Of a stretch of 64,000 nt of DNA, positions 7,659 to 17,069 are shown piece after piece. Below the pieces are notes generated by a model that did no database searches, was not told the DNA's origin, and was given only the letters and a program-made list of their open reading frames with translations. The DNA comes from Mycolicibacterium houstonense. Lineage in GTDB: Bacteria; Actinomycetota; Actinomycetes; Mycobacteriales; Mycobacteriaceae. Made by a program: the position numbers and the translations under genes. Every line of letters starts with the position of its first letter. Position 1 is the first letter of the stretch. The DNA is taken from positions 1,524,029 to 1,588,028 of the forward strand of contig NZ_LT546207.1 in the NCBI RefSeq assembly GCF_900078665.2. The letters are read 5' to 3'.

Positions 7659-9224
7659 CTAACTGGTCTGGATGGGTGGGTGGGCGCTGCGCGCTCGAGT
7701 GGATGACGTGAACCCCGGTACGGCCGCACACAGTGTCCATACGTCGCGGCCCGAGCACATGACCGTGCGATCTGGCCGGATTACGGCGGCGGTGGCATGC
7801 CCGTCGCGTAGCCACCGTTCCAGCTCGCCCCCGGGTTCGGCAATGTGCACGACGATGCCGTGTTCTCGGAGCATGGCGAGTTGAAAGGCCAAGAGGCGCG
7901 ACGTGGTGACGAGCGCGAAGCCGTTGCCCAACAACGCGTCCAGGCGCTGCCCATCGGCCAGCGCCGGGTTGGGGCACAGGGTCCCGGCAAGGTGGCGGGG
8001 TCTCCGGCTCTTGAGAACCAATGCCGACTCGTGCAGGCGGGGGGTGGTGCCGTTGGTGAGCTTGTCGCGAAGGCCGGGTATCAACCGCAGCCGGGGTGTG
8101 ACGGTGCGTCGCACCATGTTTCCGACATGGCCACCGGCTGTCATCGCCCACCCCATGGCCAAGGCCAGGCCGATCATGCTGCGCGCGTGTGGTTTCCGTT
8201 CCTGGTGGTAGGTGTCCAGCAGCGACTCGGGTAGATCTCCGTTGACCACACCGGCGAGCTTCCACGCCAGGTTCATCGCGTCACGCAGGCCCGCCCCCAT
8301 GCCCTGCCCGATGAACGGCGGAGTGAGGTGGGCGGCGTCGCCGAGGAGGAACACATTGCGGTCCCGCCAGCGGTCGGCGATCTGTGCGCGAAAGGTGTAC
8401 TCGGTGACCCGCACGAGCTCGAAGTCGTCGTCGGGGAGATCGCCGAGCCATGGGCCGATCAGGGGGCGAAGGGTCGCCAGGGTGCTGAAGTCGGCTGCGG
8501 TCTCCGAAGGGAACAGCCGAAATTCCCAGCGGTAGCGGTTGAGCCCTATCCGCATGTACGTCGCAGCCCGGACGGGATCGCATACCTGGTGCACACCATC
8601 CCACTGATCGAGCTCGGCCTCGGTGACCACGTCGGCCACCAGCCAGCGCTGCTCGAAACGCAGGTCGGCCATGGCTGCACCGATGGAGGCGCGCACGATG
8701 CTGTTGGCTCCGTCGCAGCCCAGCACATAGCTGGTTTCGACGACGTGCACCGTTCCGGTCGCACGGTCGGCGTAGGTCACCAGCACGCGGCCCGGTTCGT
8801 GCTGGGTGATGCCGGTGACCTCGGAATTGCCGCGCAGCTCCACAAGTGGGCGCTTGGCCATGTTGGCGCGCAGCAGCCTTTCCAGCTCGGGTTGGTCGAA
8901 CATGTTGGCCTGGGGGAAGCCATGCCTGCTGCGGGCGGGGTCGCGGTCGAATTGTGCCAGGGTGCGGTGGTTCTGGTCGAGCAGGCGCAACCCGAGCGCT
9001 GGCCGGGATATCGCGGCGAATTCGTCGGCTACCCCGAGGCGGGCGAGAATGCGATGAATCTCGTCATCGAGGTGGACCGCGCGTGGCTGGGGATATACCG
9101 ATTCCCAGCGGTCGAGAACCAGCGTCGGCACGCCGTAGTCCGCGAGCAATGTCGCCGCGGTGATGCCGGTCGGCCCCGCCCCGACGACGACAACGGGCCC
9201 GGATTTCGCTACGATGCCGGGCAT
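7659..9224 (-). CDS. FAD-dependent aromatic hydroxylase, MhpA-like
   Basis: A 521-aa class A flavin monooxygenase: Rossmann GAGPTG at residues 15-20, a DG motif (LGCDGANSIVR) and the FAD-binding GDAAHL near residue 298. It resembles 3-(3-hydroxyphenyl)propionate hydroxylase, which hydroxylates a phenolic acid with NAD(P)H and O2 to give a catechol. ATG at 9224 follows CGAGGACC. It is last in a three-gene leftward operon after an extradiol dioxygenase and an FAH-family hydrolase, which fits a hydroxylate-cleave-hydrolyse route. The exact substrate is not readable from sequence. Confidence 0.85.
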   Translation of the reverse strand: MPGIVAKSGPVVVVGAGPTGITAATLLADYGVPTLVLDRWESVYPQPRAVHLDDEIHRILARLGVADEFAAISRPALGLRLLDQNHRTLAQFDRDPARSRHGFPQANMFDQPELERLLRANMAKRPLVELRGNSEVTGITQHEPGRVLVTYADRATGTVHVVETSYVLGCDGANSIVRASIGAAMADLRFEQRWLVADVVTEAELDQWDGVHQVCDPVRAATYMRIGLNRYRWEFRLFPSETAADFSTLATLRPLIGPWLGDLPDDDFELVRVTEYTFRAQIADRWRDRNVFLLGDAAHLTPPFIGQGMGAGLRDAMNLAWKLAGVVNGDLPESLLDTYHQERKPHARSMIGLALAMGWAMTAGGHVGNMVRRTVTPRLRLIPGLRDKLTNGTTPRLHESALVLKSRRPRHLAGTLCPNPALADGQRLDALLGNGFALVTTSRLLAFQLAMLREHGIVVHIAEPGGELERWLRDGHATAAVIRPDRTVMCSGRDVWTLCAAVPGFTSSTRARSAHPPIQTS

Positions 9225-9258
9225 TTCGGTCCTCGGCACGGCCACAACAGATCCTCGT

Positions 9259-10197
9259 TCACGCGTACCGCACCGAGGTGCGCTGGGTGCCGAGGTCGAT
9301 GGCGCCATCGTCGGTGGCCACCGACAGTTCCACGACGTCCCCGTGCCGCAGATACTTGGGATTGCCGGCTTGACGCGCGAAGAACGCCTTCCATTTCATG
9401 GCCGGTGGCAGCAGCGATCCGATGATCTCGACAGGCTTCGGCGGCGCGCTCAAGGCCGTACCCGCGGGCGTGCCGGTCAAGACGAGGTCACCGGGACTGA
9501 GGTGTTGGAACCGGGCCAGAGACTGTAGTGCCTGCAGGGGCTTGTAGATCATGTCGCCATCGACCAGCATGTTTTGGCGAACCTCACCGCTCACCCGCAG
9601 TGCCAGGCGCAGGTCGCCGAACCGCTTGAGCTCGTCAGCCGTCAGCAAGACCAGGGCCGGGCCGACCGGCGTGAATGTCGGGTACGACTTGGCTTCATAG
9701 AACTGCGTTTGCGGAAGCTGAATGTCCCGGGCGGAGACATCGTTGGTGACGACCAGGCCGGCGACATAGTCGGCGAGGTTCGACTCGGTCACTTCGGTGC
9801 CGACGGGCAGTTCGCGCCCGATGACCAGACCGATCTCCACCTCGTAGTCGAGAAACTTGACGTGCTGCGGCTTGACGATGTCATCGAACGGCCCACTGAT
9901 GGAACCCGACGTCTTGCGAAAAAAGGTGAGCGGGATGGTCTTTGGGTCCATGCCGGCGTCTTTGACGTGCGAGGCGAAGTTGGTCATCTGGGCGACCACC
10001 CGACAGGGAGCGGTCACGGGGGAGCGCAGATCGAGGCTGTCGACAGGCACCGCCTCCGCGCCACGCGCCGCGGCGTCTATGGCGGCCCGGTCGGCGAGCA
10101 GCTCGCCGGTGGTCGCGGCCGCGGTGTCGATTCGCACGGCCCCGGCGGCGGTCTGGACCCACCAGGCGTCGGCGGTGCGCAGGATTGAGATGGTCAT
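9259..10197 (-). CDS. Fumarylacetoacetate hydrolase (FAH) family protein
   Basis: The 312-aa protein has the FAH fold signatures: DYEVEIGLVIG with the metal-binding Glu pair, VTNDVSARD, and the C-terminal GDLVLTGTPAGT. Family members hydrolyse or hydrate oxo-dienoate products of ring cleavage. Start ATG at 10197 overlaps the stop of the extradiol dioxygenase by 4 nt (ATGA), so the two are translationally coupled. It most likely acts on the ring-cleavage product of that dioxygenase. Confidence 0.9.
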   Translation of the reverse strand: MTISILRTADAWWVQTAAGAVRIDTAAATTGELLADRAAIDAAARGAEAVPVDSLDLRSPVTAPCRVVAQMTNFASHVKDAGMDPKTIPLTFFRKTSGSISGPFDDIVKPQHVKFLDYEVEIGLVIGRELPVGTEVTESNLADYVAGLVVTNDVSARDIQLPQTQFYEAKSYPTFTPVGPALVLLTADELKRFGDLRLALRVSGEVRQNMLVDGDMIYKPLQALQSLARFQHLSPGDLVLTGTPAGTALSAPPKPVEIIGSLLPPAMKWKAFFARQAGNPKYLRHGDVVELSVATDDGAIDLGTQRTSVRYA

Positions 10198-11324
10198 GAG
10201 TTCGCTACTTTCAGCAGGCCGATGAGGCGGTTGATATCGAATTCGTTGTCGCCTCGCAGGGCTGCGAAGATCGACTGCGCTTCGTGCGGTAGGGATTTCG
10301 GGTTGGTGCCGAGAAAGTCCTTGCTCGCAGGTGGTCCCCACTGCGCCAGGCCCGAGGCGGTGAACGGGGCCCAACCCGGTTCAAGGGTCGAGTCGAACAA
10401 GTCGCCATCGGTGAAGTGCTCGACCATGAAGCCATCAGGATCACGCCAGTAGTCGAAGAGCTGACTGCCCTGGATGTGCCGCCCGATTCCCCAGGACCGG
10501 AAATAGCCTTGCTCCGTGAGGTATTCGCCGCCGGCGGCCAGCGCGTCCAGATCGCATACCTGATAGGCCGAGTGCACGTATCGGTTCTGCGGGCCCAGGG
10601 CCAGCGCCAGTGTGTGGTGATCAGCGGGCGTCGAACCACGGTCGCACCGAATGAAGCTCATGGTCGGTCCCCGGCTGCGCTGCCCCGGGAAGTAAAGGAA
10701 GTCACTGACGATCATGCCGAGGGTGTCGAGATACCAGTTCAGCGTCTCGAGGTATTTCGTCGACTGCATGACGAGGTGACCGAGCCGTTGCACCGTGGTC
10801 GGTTCCCGGCCCGGCCGTTGGGTGGCGTTGATGCGGTGAATCTCGTGCCCCATGTTGTAGCGATGCGGCGTCTGTGACGGCAACGGGTCGAGGGAGTGCA
10901 TCCCCGACACGACGTGCACCGGCACCCCGCTCGGGTCGACCAGATCGACCGCCATGCCGCCAACGGCTGCGGGCAGCGGCCGGGTCCGTGCACCGGTCGC
11001 GGTGGCCAACCGCAGCAGGTCGGCTTCGTCGGTCGCCGCGAACGCGACTCCCAAAAACTTGCTCCGGCTGCCGCGGCGCACGATCACGCACGGTGCGGTC
11101 GAATCGCTGCCACGCAGATGCAGTTCCTCGTCGGTTCGTAGCGAGGTGGCGAAACCGAACGCGAGCGCGAACGCCTCGGCCCGCTGAAGGTCTGGTTTCT
11201 CGAATTCCAGCCAGGCGATGTCAGTCACCTTGATCACGGGGTTGCGGGAGCGCCCGCAATGCTCGCCTTTCAGGGCGCCCTGCTCGCTGTGGAGCTCGTT
11301 ATGTGCGCCGACCAGGTCGTTCAT
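10194..11324 (-). CDS. Extradiol ring-cleavage dioxygenase (vicinal oxygen chelate family)
   Basis: A 376-aa two-domain VOC protein. The Fe(II) ligands are visible as His in RLGHLVMQ, His in ADHHTLALAL and Glu in DGFMVEHFTDG, all in the C-terminal catalytic domain; the N-terminal VOC repeat lacks them, as usual. It should cleave a catechol-type intermediate next to its hydroxyls. ATG at 11324 follows AAAAGGAGTCAGCG. First gene of the MhpA-like operon and divergent from a TetR regulator. Confidence 0.88.
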   Translation of the reverse strand: MNDLVGAHNELHSEQGALKGEHCGRSRNPVIKVTDIAWLEFEKPDLQRAEAFALAFGFATSLRTDEELHLRGSDSTAPCVIVRRGSRSKFLGVAFAATDEADLLRLATATGARTRPLPAAVGGMAVDLVDPSGVPVHVVSGMHSLDPLPSQTPHRYNMGHEIHRINATQRPGREPTTVQRLGHLVMQSTKYLETLNWYLDTLGMIVSDFLYFPGQRSRGPTMSFIRCDRGSTPADHHTLALALGPQNRYVHSAYQVCDLDALAAGGEYLTEQGYFRSWGIGRHIQGSQLFDYWRDPDGFMVEHFTDGDLFDSTLEPGWAPFTASGLAQWGPPASKDFLGTNPKSLPHEAQSIFAALRGDNEFDINRLIGLLKVANS

Positions 11325-11340
11325 CGCTGACTCCTTTTCG

Positions 11341-11396
11341 TCTGACGAAATCGTCACATACGACGTGACGCTCAGTCAATACGTTCTGACGAAATC
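11341..11396. promoter_or_regulatory. Probable TetR operator region
   Basis: The 105-bp divergent gap holds a 12-bp direct repeat, TCTGACGAAATC, at 11341-11352 and 11385-11396 (44 bp apart, about four helical turns), and between them a palindrome CGTCAC-N7-GTGACG at 11352-11370. These are natural sites for the neighbouring TetR protein to control both itself and the aromatic operon. Confidence 0.6.
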
Positions 11397-11429
11397 CTCA
11401 AAACTGATAGCTACTGTTATTCTGAGTCG

Positions 11430-12107
11430 GTGAGCGCAGTGCAGGATGAGCCGGTCAACCGCCTGGAACGGCGGAAACAGCGCACCCGCGCAGCGCTGAT
11501 CCAGGCGGCCCAGTCGCTGATCGCCGAGGGCAGACTCAACGTGCCGGTCCTGGAAATCACGCAGGCGGCAGACGTAGGAATGGGTTCGTTCTACAACCAC
11601 TTCGACAGCAAGGAAGCGCTGTTCGAGGCAGCCGTGGCCGATGTGCTCGACAGCCACGGCGCGTTGCTCGATCGACTCACCGAGTCGATCGACGACCCTG
11701 CCGAAACATTTGCCTGCAGCTTTCGTCTTACCGGCCGGCTGTTTCGGCGCCGCCCGCAGGAGAGTCAGATCCTGCTGGCCAATGGCCTCAGCCTCATAGG
11801 CTCTGACCGCGGTCTGGGCCCACGCGCATTACGGGACATCGCGGCCGGCGTGGCCGCCGGCCGATTCACCGTTGACGATCCCAAATTGGCCCTGGCCGTC
11901 GCTGCCGGGGCACTTCTTGGGCTGGGCCAACTCCTGCAACTAGAGCCCGAACGCGACGACGCGGCGGCCGCAGATCGGGTTACCGAAGACGTATTGCGAC
12001 TGTTCGGACTGCCAGCGGAGGAAGCACGTCGGATCTGTCAGCGGTCGCTTCCCGGCCTTGATATCAGTAATGAAACCCCGCACCGCGGCGGCCGGAGCGA
12101 GCTGTAA
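11430..12107 (+). CDS. TetR-family regulator
   Basis: The 225-aa protein opens with a TetR helix-turn-helix (about residues 13-58; VLEITQAADVGMGSFYNHFDSKEALF). The C-terminal ligand domain is not assignable. GTG at 11430 has no obvious ribosome binding site. It is divergent from the extradiol dioxygenase operon and separated from it by palindromic and directly repeated sites, so it is probably its local repressor, released by a pathway intermediate. Confidence 0.88.
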   Translation: MSAVQDEPVNRLERRKQRTRAALIQAAQSLIAEGRLNVPVLEITQAADVGMGSFYNHFDSKEALFEAAVADVLDSHGALLDRLTESIDDPAETFACSFRLTGRLFRRRPQESQILLANGLSLIGSDRGLGPRALRDIAAGVAAGRFTVDDPKLALAVAAGALLGLGQLLQLEPERDDAAAADRVTEDVLRLFGLPAEEARRICQRSLPGLDISNETPHRGGRSEL

Positions 12108-12448
12108 TCGAACCGGGGAATGGTTACCTCGGTGGAATCTGTTGTGGCCGCTGAAGATTTGACGGCTGCATTGCGCCGTCGTACTGCCCGCGCGTGACGA
12201 GTTGGTCAGGAGACCGGCCCGATGCCATTCAAGTCGTGTCGCCGCAGTGGTGTTCGAACACACTCCAGCGGCTAGGAAGCGAATGCGAGCGTCCATTCCG
12301 CTCGCCTTGATTGTGTCCGAGGGGGGCTTGGCCACCTGCGACACGAGTTGAGTTTCTGCAATTGAGGCGGTGAACGCATCGCACCCTGGCGCCGGATACC
12401 TGTGACAGGTCGATCTTGAACGTCGACGGAACCCACTTCGGGCTCCGC
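12108..12448. other. Intergenic stretch with short repeats, no gene
   Basis: No convincing gene is present. It holds a perfect 12-bp palindrome GTGTTCGAACAC at 12250-12261, an imperfect inverted pair (TCAAGTCGTGTCGC near 12229 and GCGACACGAGTTGA at 12339-12352), and a 17-nt copy of the tRNA-Leu 3' end described separately. The composition suggests recombination debris. Confidence 0.5.
12310..12326 (+). repeat. 17-nt direct copy of tRNA-Leu 3' end (possible att remnant)
   Basis: ATTGTGTCCGAGGGGGG here is identical to 23989-24005, which spans the last 13 nt of tRNA-Leu(GAG) plus 4 nt beyond it; the similarity runs on for a few more bases with one gap. The two copies are in the same orientation, as expected for attL/attR left by integration into a tRNA gene. 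Confidence 0.5.
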
Positions 12449-12466
12449 CACCCTCGGCGAAGGGTG
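12449..12466 (-). terminator. Hairpin after MFS gene
   Basis: CACCCT at 12449-12454 pairs with AGGGTG at 12461-12466 around a 6-nt loop, 5 nt past the MFS stop codon on the minus strand. No U-tract follows, so termination strength is uncertain. Confidence 0.4.
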
Positions 12467-12471
12467 CGGCG

Positions 12472-13725
12472 TTAATGCCAGCTTCGTGCTTGGCCTGGCT
12501 GCTGGCGCGGCTGCCGGGTTAGTAGCGCGATGAGGCAACCGGCGGCGAGTACACCGACGGTGACGGCGAAGCCGATGCCGGCGCTGCGTAGTCCCCAACG
12601 GTCGGCGACCAGGCCTTCGCCGATGACGGGTAGGGAGATGGCGATGTAGGCGACCACGAACAGTGCTGAGCTGACTTCGGCGCGCCGATCGGCTGGCGTG
12701 GCCTCGGTGACGGCAGCCAGGCCGCGGCTGAAGCTGATGCCTTGTCCCGCACCGGAAATGATGGCGGCGACGACGAGTCCGACGAGTGAAGTGGCGACCA
12801 ACGCCGCCGTCAAGGCGATCATGCCGATCACGAGAGTTGCGCAGCCCAATGCCATCGCGCGTTGGGGCTGCATCCGGTTGGCCGCTACCTGAGCCACCGC
12901 TGAGGCGAGGAAGCCACAGCTGGCGACGACCCCGGCCGCGGCGTGGTTGTCGATGCCGATCATGGTGGAAAGGAATGACGGTGCTAGCGCGGCGAACAGT
13001 CCCATGCACGCAAATCCCGCGAGGGTTCCGATCGCCGCAAAGGCGAACGTGATACGCACTTGGGCAGGAAGTCGTGGCCGCTGTATTCCGAGATCTCCGG
13101 TTTTGGATGATGTTTCGGGCACGCCGAAGACGGCAAGGCCTGCCGCCCCCACGAACACGATGTGCATCACGAATGCCACCTGCAGCGGTGCGGGGCAGTA
13201 CTGCACGAGCACACCGGCCAGCAAAGGCCCGGCGCCCAGCCCACCCACGTTGGCGATGGTCGCGATCGCGGCGGCCCTGGTCCGCCATTTCGCCGGTGCG
13301 GCTTCGATGATCGCTGCGGTGGCAGTGCCGGTGAACAAACCTGCCGACACCCCGGACAGTACGCGTGCCGCCACCAGAGCCAGGACGGTGTCGGCAAGCA
13401 GGAACATCACGCCACTGGCTACCGCGGCGACGACGCCGCCCAGCAGCACTGGGCGGCGACCGATCGCGTCGGACCAGCGTCCGAAAACCACCAGCGCCCC
13501 CAACACTCCACCGGCATAGGCCGCGTAGATCATTGTGGTGGTGAGGACGGTGAAACCCATCGTGGTGGCGTAGAGGGCATACATCGGGGTGGGCAGCGTG
13601 GTGCCGGCCATGATGACAGCGAACGCGTACACGAGCATCACTGTGACCGCACCGCCGCGGCCCCTTGGCTTTTGTCCCTCCGACGTGAGCGCGTGTGCAA
13701 TCATGGCTGCTTCGACGGCGCTCAC
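12472..13725 (-). CDS. MFS transporter
   Basis: A 417-aa membrane protein with about 12 hydrophobic segments and the MFS loop motif GRWSDAIGRRPVLLGG after the second helix. The second half carries weaker motif copies. GTG at 13725 overlaps the stop of the flavin hydroxylase gene (GTGA), indicating coupling; ATG at 13704 is the alternative. Last gene of a four-gene catabolic operon; likely imports the substrate or exports a product. Confidence 0.85.
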   Translation of the reverse strand: MSAVEAAMIAHALTSEGQKPRGRGGAVTVMLVYAFAVIMAGTTLPTPMYALYATTMGFTVLTTTMIYAAYAGGVLGALVVFGRWSDAIGRRPVLLGGVVAAVASGVMFLLADTVLALVAARVLSGVSAGLFTGTATAAIIEAAPAKWRTRAAAIATIANVGGLGAGPLLAGVLVQYCPAPLQVAFVMHIVFVGAAGLAVFGVPETSSKTGDLGIQRPRLPAQVRITFAFAAIGTLAGFACMGLFAALAPSFLSTMIGIDNHAAAGVVASCGFLASAVAQVAANRMQPQRAMALGCATLVIGMIALTAALVATSLVGLVVAAIISGAGQGISFSRGLAAVTEATPADRRAEVSSALFVVAYIAISLPVIGEGLVADRWGLRSAGIGFAVTVGVLAAGCLIALLTRQPRQQPGQARSWH

Positions 13726-15275
13726 GTCGCGATGACTGGCGCCATGGATTGCGCAGCGGCGCTGGTGGTTTCGGCGATGTTGTGAATGGCGATGTGGCCG
13801 ATGTAGCCGTCCGGCCGAATCAGCAACAACGTGTCTCGGGACAACCCGTAGATCTCGGCGAGTTGTCCGGTCGGATCGGTGAACACATCGTCGGGTATGT
13901 CGCCCCTGCCATCGGTGTCGACGATGAGGCGCATGAGTTGCGCGCCGGCGGCGGGCCACTCGAGTCCGGCCAAGGCATCGGCGGCATGTGGACCGAAGGC
14001 CAGCGCGGTGAAATGCGGTCCGCGGTAAGCGTCGAACAGTCGCGCGCGGTGGCCGTCAGCGTCGACGACATCGGCATTCGGCGCGCGGTCGCCGACGCGC
14101 AGCGTCGCGGTGTGGTCCGCGGCCAGGGGTGCCAGTGGCCCGCCGTGGTAGGTCAGGGCGAGTTGTTTTTCGTCCTTGCCGCGCCGGATGCTCGACGGGT
14201 CGAACCTACCGATGCCTTCGTACTTCTTCGTAGACAGGCCGAGCACGCCTGCGGCGATCGGCCGGCGTTCGTGTTCATAGGTGTCGAGGAGTCGGTCGTC
14301 GGCTCCGGCCAGGACTTGGCCGAGTTTCCACCCCAAGTTGTAGGCATCACCGATACCGGTGTTGAGGCCCTGGGCGCCGGCTGGGGTATGCACGTGGGCG
14401 GCATCTCCGGCCAGCAGGACGCGGCCGCGACGGTAGTTCGCCGCGAGGCGGATGTTGGGGCGAAACACCGATTGCCACCGGATGTCATGCAACGTGAGCC
14501 GTTTGTTTCGGGTGTGCGCTTGAATACGCGCGTTGATCTGCGCGAGGTCTTGCGGCGGTTGTTCGTCGGGCGAAAGCCGGACCATCCACTGGAATGTGTC
14601 GCTGTGCGGCAGCGGACAAGCACCGATGAATCGGCCCCTGAGGCCGGGCCACACATGCCAGTACTTGCGCGACAGCCCACCCGAGACGGCGGCGTCGACG
14701 ATGAGGATGCGGTCGGCCTCGTCGGTGGATCCGCCGAACTCGACACCGAGAATCTTGCGGACCCGGCTGGCCCCGCCGTCGGCTCCGACAAGGTACCGCG
14801 CGGTGATGTCTTCGCCACCATCGGCAGTCGAGACGTGTGCGGTGACATGGGTGCCGTGGTCGGTGAACTCCGTCAGCTCTGTGCTGAAATCGACGCGCCC
14901 GCCCAAGGATTCGAACCGGGTGTGCAATGCGCGGTCGGTGCGGTGCTGTGGAATGAGCCAGGTATCGGGGTAAGGGACATCGGGGCCGCGCTTTCCCTTG
15001 GCCATCATCCGGAATGGGATGGTGAACGGACCGAGATGGATGCCCATCGGCGGGTACAGGGCGCCGTGATTGATGACGTCGGGCAGGGCGCCCAGATCGT
15101 CGAGTATCTCTAGGGTGCGCGGCTGGATGCCTTTGGCGCGTGAACCGTCGAAGGCATGGGGTGCTTTGTCGATGAGGCGTACCGGCACGCCCCGGCGGGC
15201 GAGGTCGATTGCCAGGGTGGTGCCGGCAGGCCCGGCGCCGACGATCAAGACGTCGGTGGTGCTGTTTGTGGTCAT
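13722..15275 (-). CDS. FAD-dependent monooxygenase (PheA/TfdB family)
   Basis: The 517-aa protein has GAGPAG at residues 13-18, a VGADGGASRVRK DG motif, GDAAHVHTPAGAQGLN for FAD binding, and a C-terminal thioredoxin-like extension (about 390-517) as in phenol hydroxylase-type enzymes. It should hydroxylate an aromatic or polyketide-like ring. It is 3 nt downstream of an alpha/beta hydrolase gene and overlaps the MFS gene. Confidence 0.85.
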   Translation of the reverse strand: MTTNSTTDVLIVGAGPAGTTLAIDLARRGVPVRLIDKAPHAFDGSRAKGIQPRTLEILDDLGALPDVINHGALYPPMGIHLGPFTIPFRMMAKGKRGPDVPYPDTWLIPQHRTDRALHTRFESLGGRVDFSTELTEFTDHGTHVTAHVSTADGGEDITARYLVGADGGASRVRKILGVEFGGSTDEADRILIVDAAVSGGLSRKYWHVWPGLRGRFIGACPLPHSDTFQWMVRLSPDEQPPQDLAQINARIQAHTRNKRLTLHDIRWQSVFRPNIRLAANYRRGRVLLAGDAAHVHTPAGAQGLNTGIGDAYNLGWKLGQVLAGADDRLLDTYEHERRPIAAGVLGLSTKKYEGIGRFDPSSIRRGKDEKQLALTYHGGPLAPLAADHTATLRVGDRAPNADVVDADGHRARLFDAYRGPHFTALAFGPHAADALAGLEWPAAGAQLMRLIVDTDGRGDIPDDVFTDPTGQLAEIYGLSRDTLLLIRPDGYIGHIAIHNIAETTSAAAQSMAPVIAT

Positions 15276-15278
15276 GGG

Positions 15279-16172
15279 TCAAGCCGATCGGTCGAAGGTG
15301 TCGTAGAACGTCGCAAGTTTGTCGGCGACAACGACGGGACGTTCGAAAGGAGCCATGTGGCCGCAGTCGTCGATGACGTGGTGTTGGCTGGGCTGCAGCA
15401 GGGTACGGACCTGGTCCAAGCTGTTGATGGGAGTGACGTGGTCGTCGCGGCCCCAGATCAATTGGATGGGCAACGCAAGCGTGCCGGTTTGCCCGTAGAG
15501 TTCGGCGCGGTCGAACAGCCCAAAGTTCCGTAGCGTCTGGAAGAAGGCGTAGATCGAGCCTTCGTACCGGTAGGCGTCACCGACCATGACCGACAGTTGC
15601 GCGGCGCGCTCGGGGTCGGCGACGTTGTGTCCCAGATGCTGCTCGAGGATGCGACGGCCCACGCGCCTGGCGATGACGCCGGCGGTGATGTCATTGCCCA
15701 ACAGTAATTTCTGGATCATCGGTTGGCGGCTGAGCCCGGCTGGGCCCACCAGGGTCAGGGTGGCGGTGCTGGCGACGTGTTGGCTGACGTATGCCATGGC
15801 GATCAGCGCGCCCATCGACGTGCCTACGACGTGGCATGGCGCAGGCACCTGGAGGTGCTCGATGAGCTCGCGCAGTTGGCGGACAAATAGCGCCTCGTCG
15901 TAGCGGGCGACTACACGGTCGGAATAGCCGCGCCCGTAGCCGCTGTAGGCCAGGGTCCGGAGCCCGCGAGCGTGCAACTCGACGGCCAGCTCGTCCCAGT
16001 AGAACAACGGGATGGTCAGCCCGCCGGCCAGGACGACGACGTCGCCACCGTCAGGCCCGGCCAGTTCGTAATGCGTTACGCCATCGGACAGACGGATGTA
16101 GTCACCACGCAAGGTGCGCCGCGTGGCTTCATCGAGTCGGCAGTCTTCTCCGGCTGAGACGAAGTACTTCAT
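15279..16172 (-). CDS. Alpha/beta hydrolase
   Basis: A 297-aa alpha/beta hydrolase with the oxyanion region VVVLAGGLTIPLFYWDE, nucleophile elbow GTSMGA, a WGRDDHVTP segment near the acid residue and a late DDCGHMAPFERP His motif. This layout is that of C-C bond and ester hydrolases of the MhpC/epoxide hydrolase group. ATG at 16172 overlaps the stop of the upstream hydrolase by 4 nt. It may act on a ring-cleavage product or a lactone. Confidence 0.85.
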   Translation of the reverse strand: MKYFVSAGEDCRLDEATRRTLRGDYIRLSDGVTHYELAGPDGGDVVVLAGGLTIPLFYWDELAVELHARGLRTLAYSGYGRGYSDRVVARYDEALFVRQLRELIEHLQVPAPCHVVGTSMGALIAMAYVSQHVASTATLTLVGPAGLSRQPMIQKLLLGNDITAGVIARRVGRRILEQHLGHNVADPERAAQLSVMVGDAYRYEGSIYAFFQTLRNFGLFDRAELYGQTGTLALPIQLIWGRDDHVTPINSLDQVRTLLQPSQHHVIDDCGHMAPFERPVVVADKLATFYDTFDRSA

Positions 16173-17011
16173 TTGGCGTTCCTCGGCTGGAGGGATTGCA
16201 GAAAATCGTTGATTGCGTCGGCCACCCATGCGGGGTCTTCCTCGGGGAGCAGATGCCCGCCATCGGGATGGACTTTCTCGGTGCTGCCGGCGATGTCGCG
16301 GATGAAGTGCTGGCCGTCCATGTCTACGCTGCGCAGCACCAGGGTGGGCACGGTGATGCCGGGAATCTCGGCGCTGCGGTCAGGTTGGTCGGTGGTGAGG
16401 AAGTCGACGAACGCCGAGCGGTTGCCCGGCCGGTTCCACAGCCGGTGCGCGCGCTCCACCATGGCGGCGTCGACGATGTCGGAGTTCGGTCCGACGGCTT
16501 GGCGCAGGCTGCGCTCGACGGCGCGGCGCGGCATGAACCGTCGCAACAGTTGACCGACAATGGGGTTGCGCGCCAGTGCCATCGCGGCAGGCAGTTCCTT
16601 GTCCGGGTAGCCGGTCGCATTGATCAACACCAACCCGGTGAGCTGCAGGTGCTCGGGGCGATCGAGGGCGAGGTTCCAGGCGATGTTGCCGCCCAACGAG
16701 TTACCAGCCACCGCGCATCGCGCGACGCCGATGGTGTCCAAGAAGCGTGCGAGCGCCGCGGCGTAGGTGGCGACCCTGTAATCGCGGTCGGGGCGCGGCC
16801 CCGTCACGCCGAAACCTGGCAGATCCGGCCGAATCACGTCGAAGGTACCCCACAGTCGTTGCGCGACCGCCTCCACCCCGTGCAGCGACGAGGCGCTGCC
16901 GTGCAGTAGCACCACCGTCGGGCCCGATCCGGAGCGCTTGTAGTGGATCCGCATGCCGTCGACCGCGGCGAACAGCGAGTCGGACTGCACATCGATATCT
17001 CGAAAATTCAT
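16169..17011 (-). CDS. Alpha/beta hydrolase (first gene of operon)
   Basis: A 280-aa alpha/beta hydrolase: VVLLHGSASS oxyanion motif, GNSLGGN nucleophile elbow and HPDGGHLLPEEDP His motif. ATG at 17011 begins the leftward four-gene operon and lies in a short divergent gap opposite a TetR gene. Two different hydrolases side by side suggest sequential hydrolysis steps, or one C-C and one ester hydrolase. Confidence 0.85.
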   Translation of the reverse strand: MNFRDIDVQSDSLFAAVDGMRIHYKRSGSGPTVVLLHGSASSLHGVEAVAQRLWGTFDVIRPDLPGFGVTGPRPDRDYRVATYAAALARFLDTIGVARCAVAGNSLGGNIAWNLALDRPEHLQLTGLVLINATGYPDKELPAAMALARNPIVGQLLRRFMPRRAVERSLRQAVGPNSDIVDAAMVERAHRLWNRPGNRSAFVDFLTTDQPDRSAEIPGITVPTLVLRSVDMDGQHFIRDIAGSTEKVHPDGGHLLPEEDPAWVADAINDFLQSLQPRNAK

Positions 17012-17014
17012 AAT

Positions 17015-17029
17015 GGATACAGCGTTGCC
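17015..17029. promoter_or_regulatory. Operator-like box GGATAC-AGC-GTTGCC
   Basis: A 6-3-6 dyad in the 58-bp gap between the hydrolase operon and the TetR gene. A better copy, GGACAC-ACT-GTATCC, lies at 17789-17803 before the amidohydrolase gene; the two 22-nt segments starting at 17015 and 17789 agree at 16 positions. Confidence 0.5.
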
Positions 17030-17069
17030 GTTATTGCAGCGGTTGTCAAGAGTGGTCATACTGAGCCGC

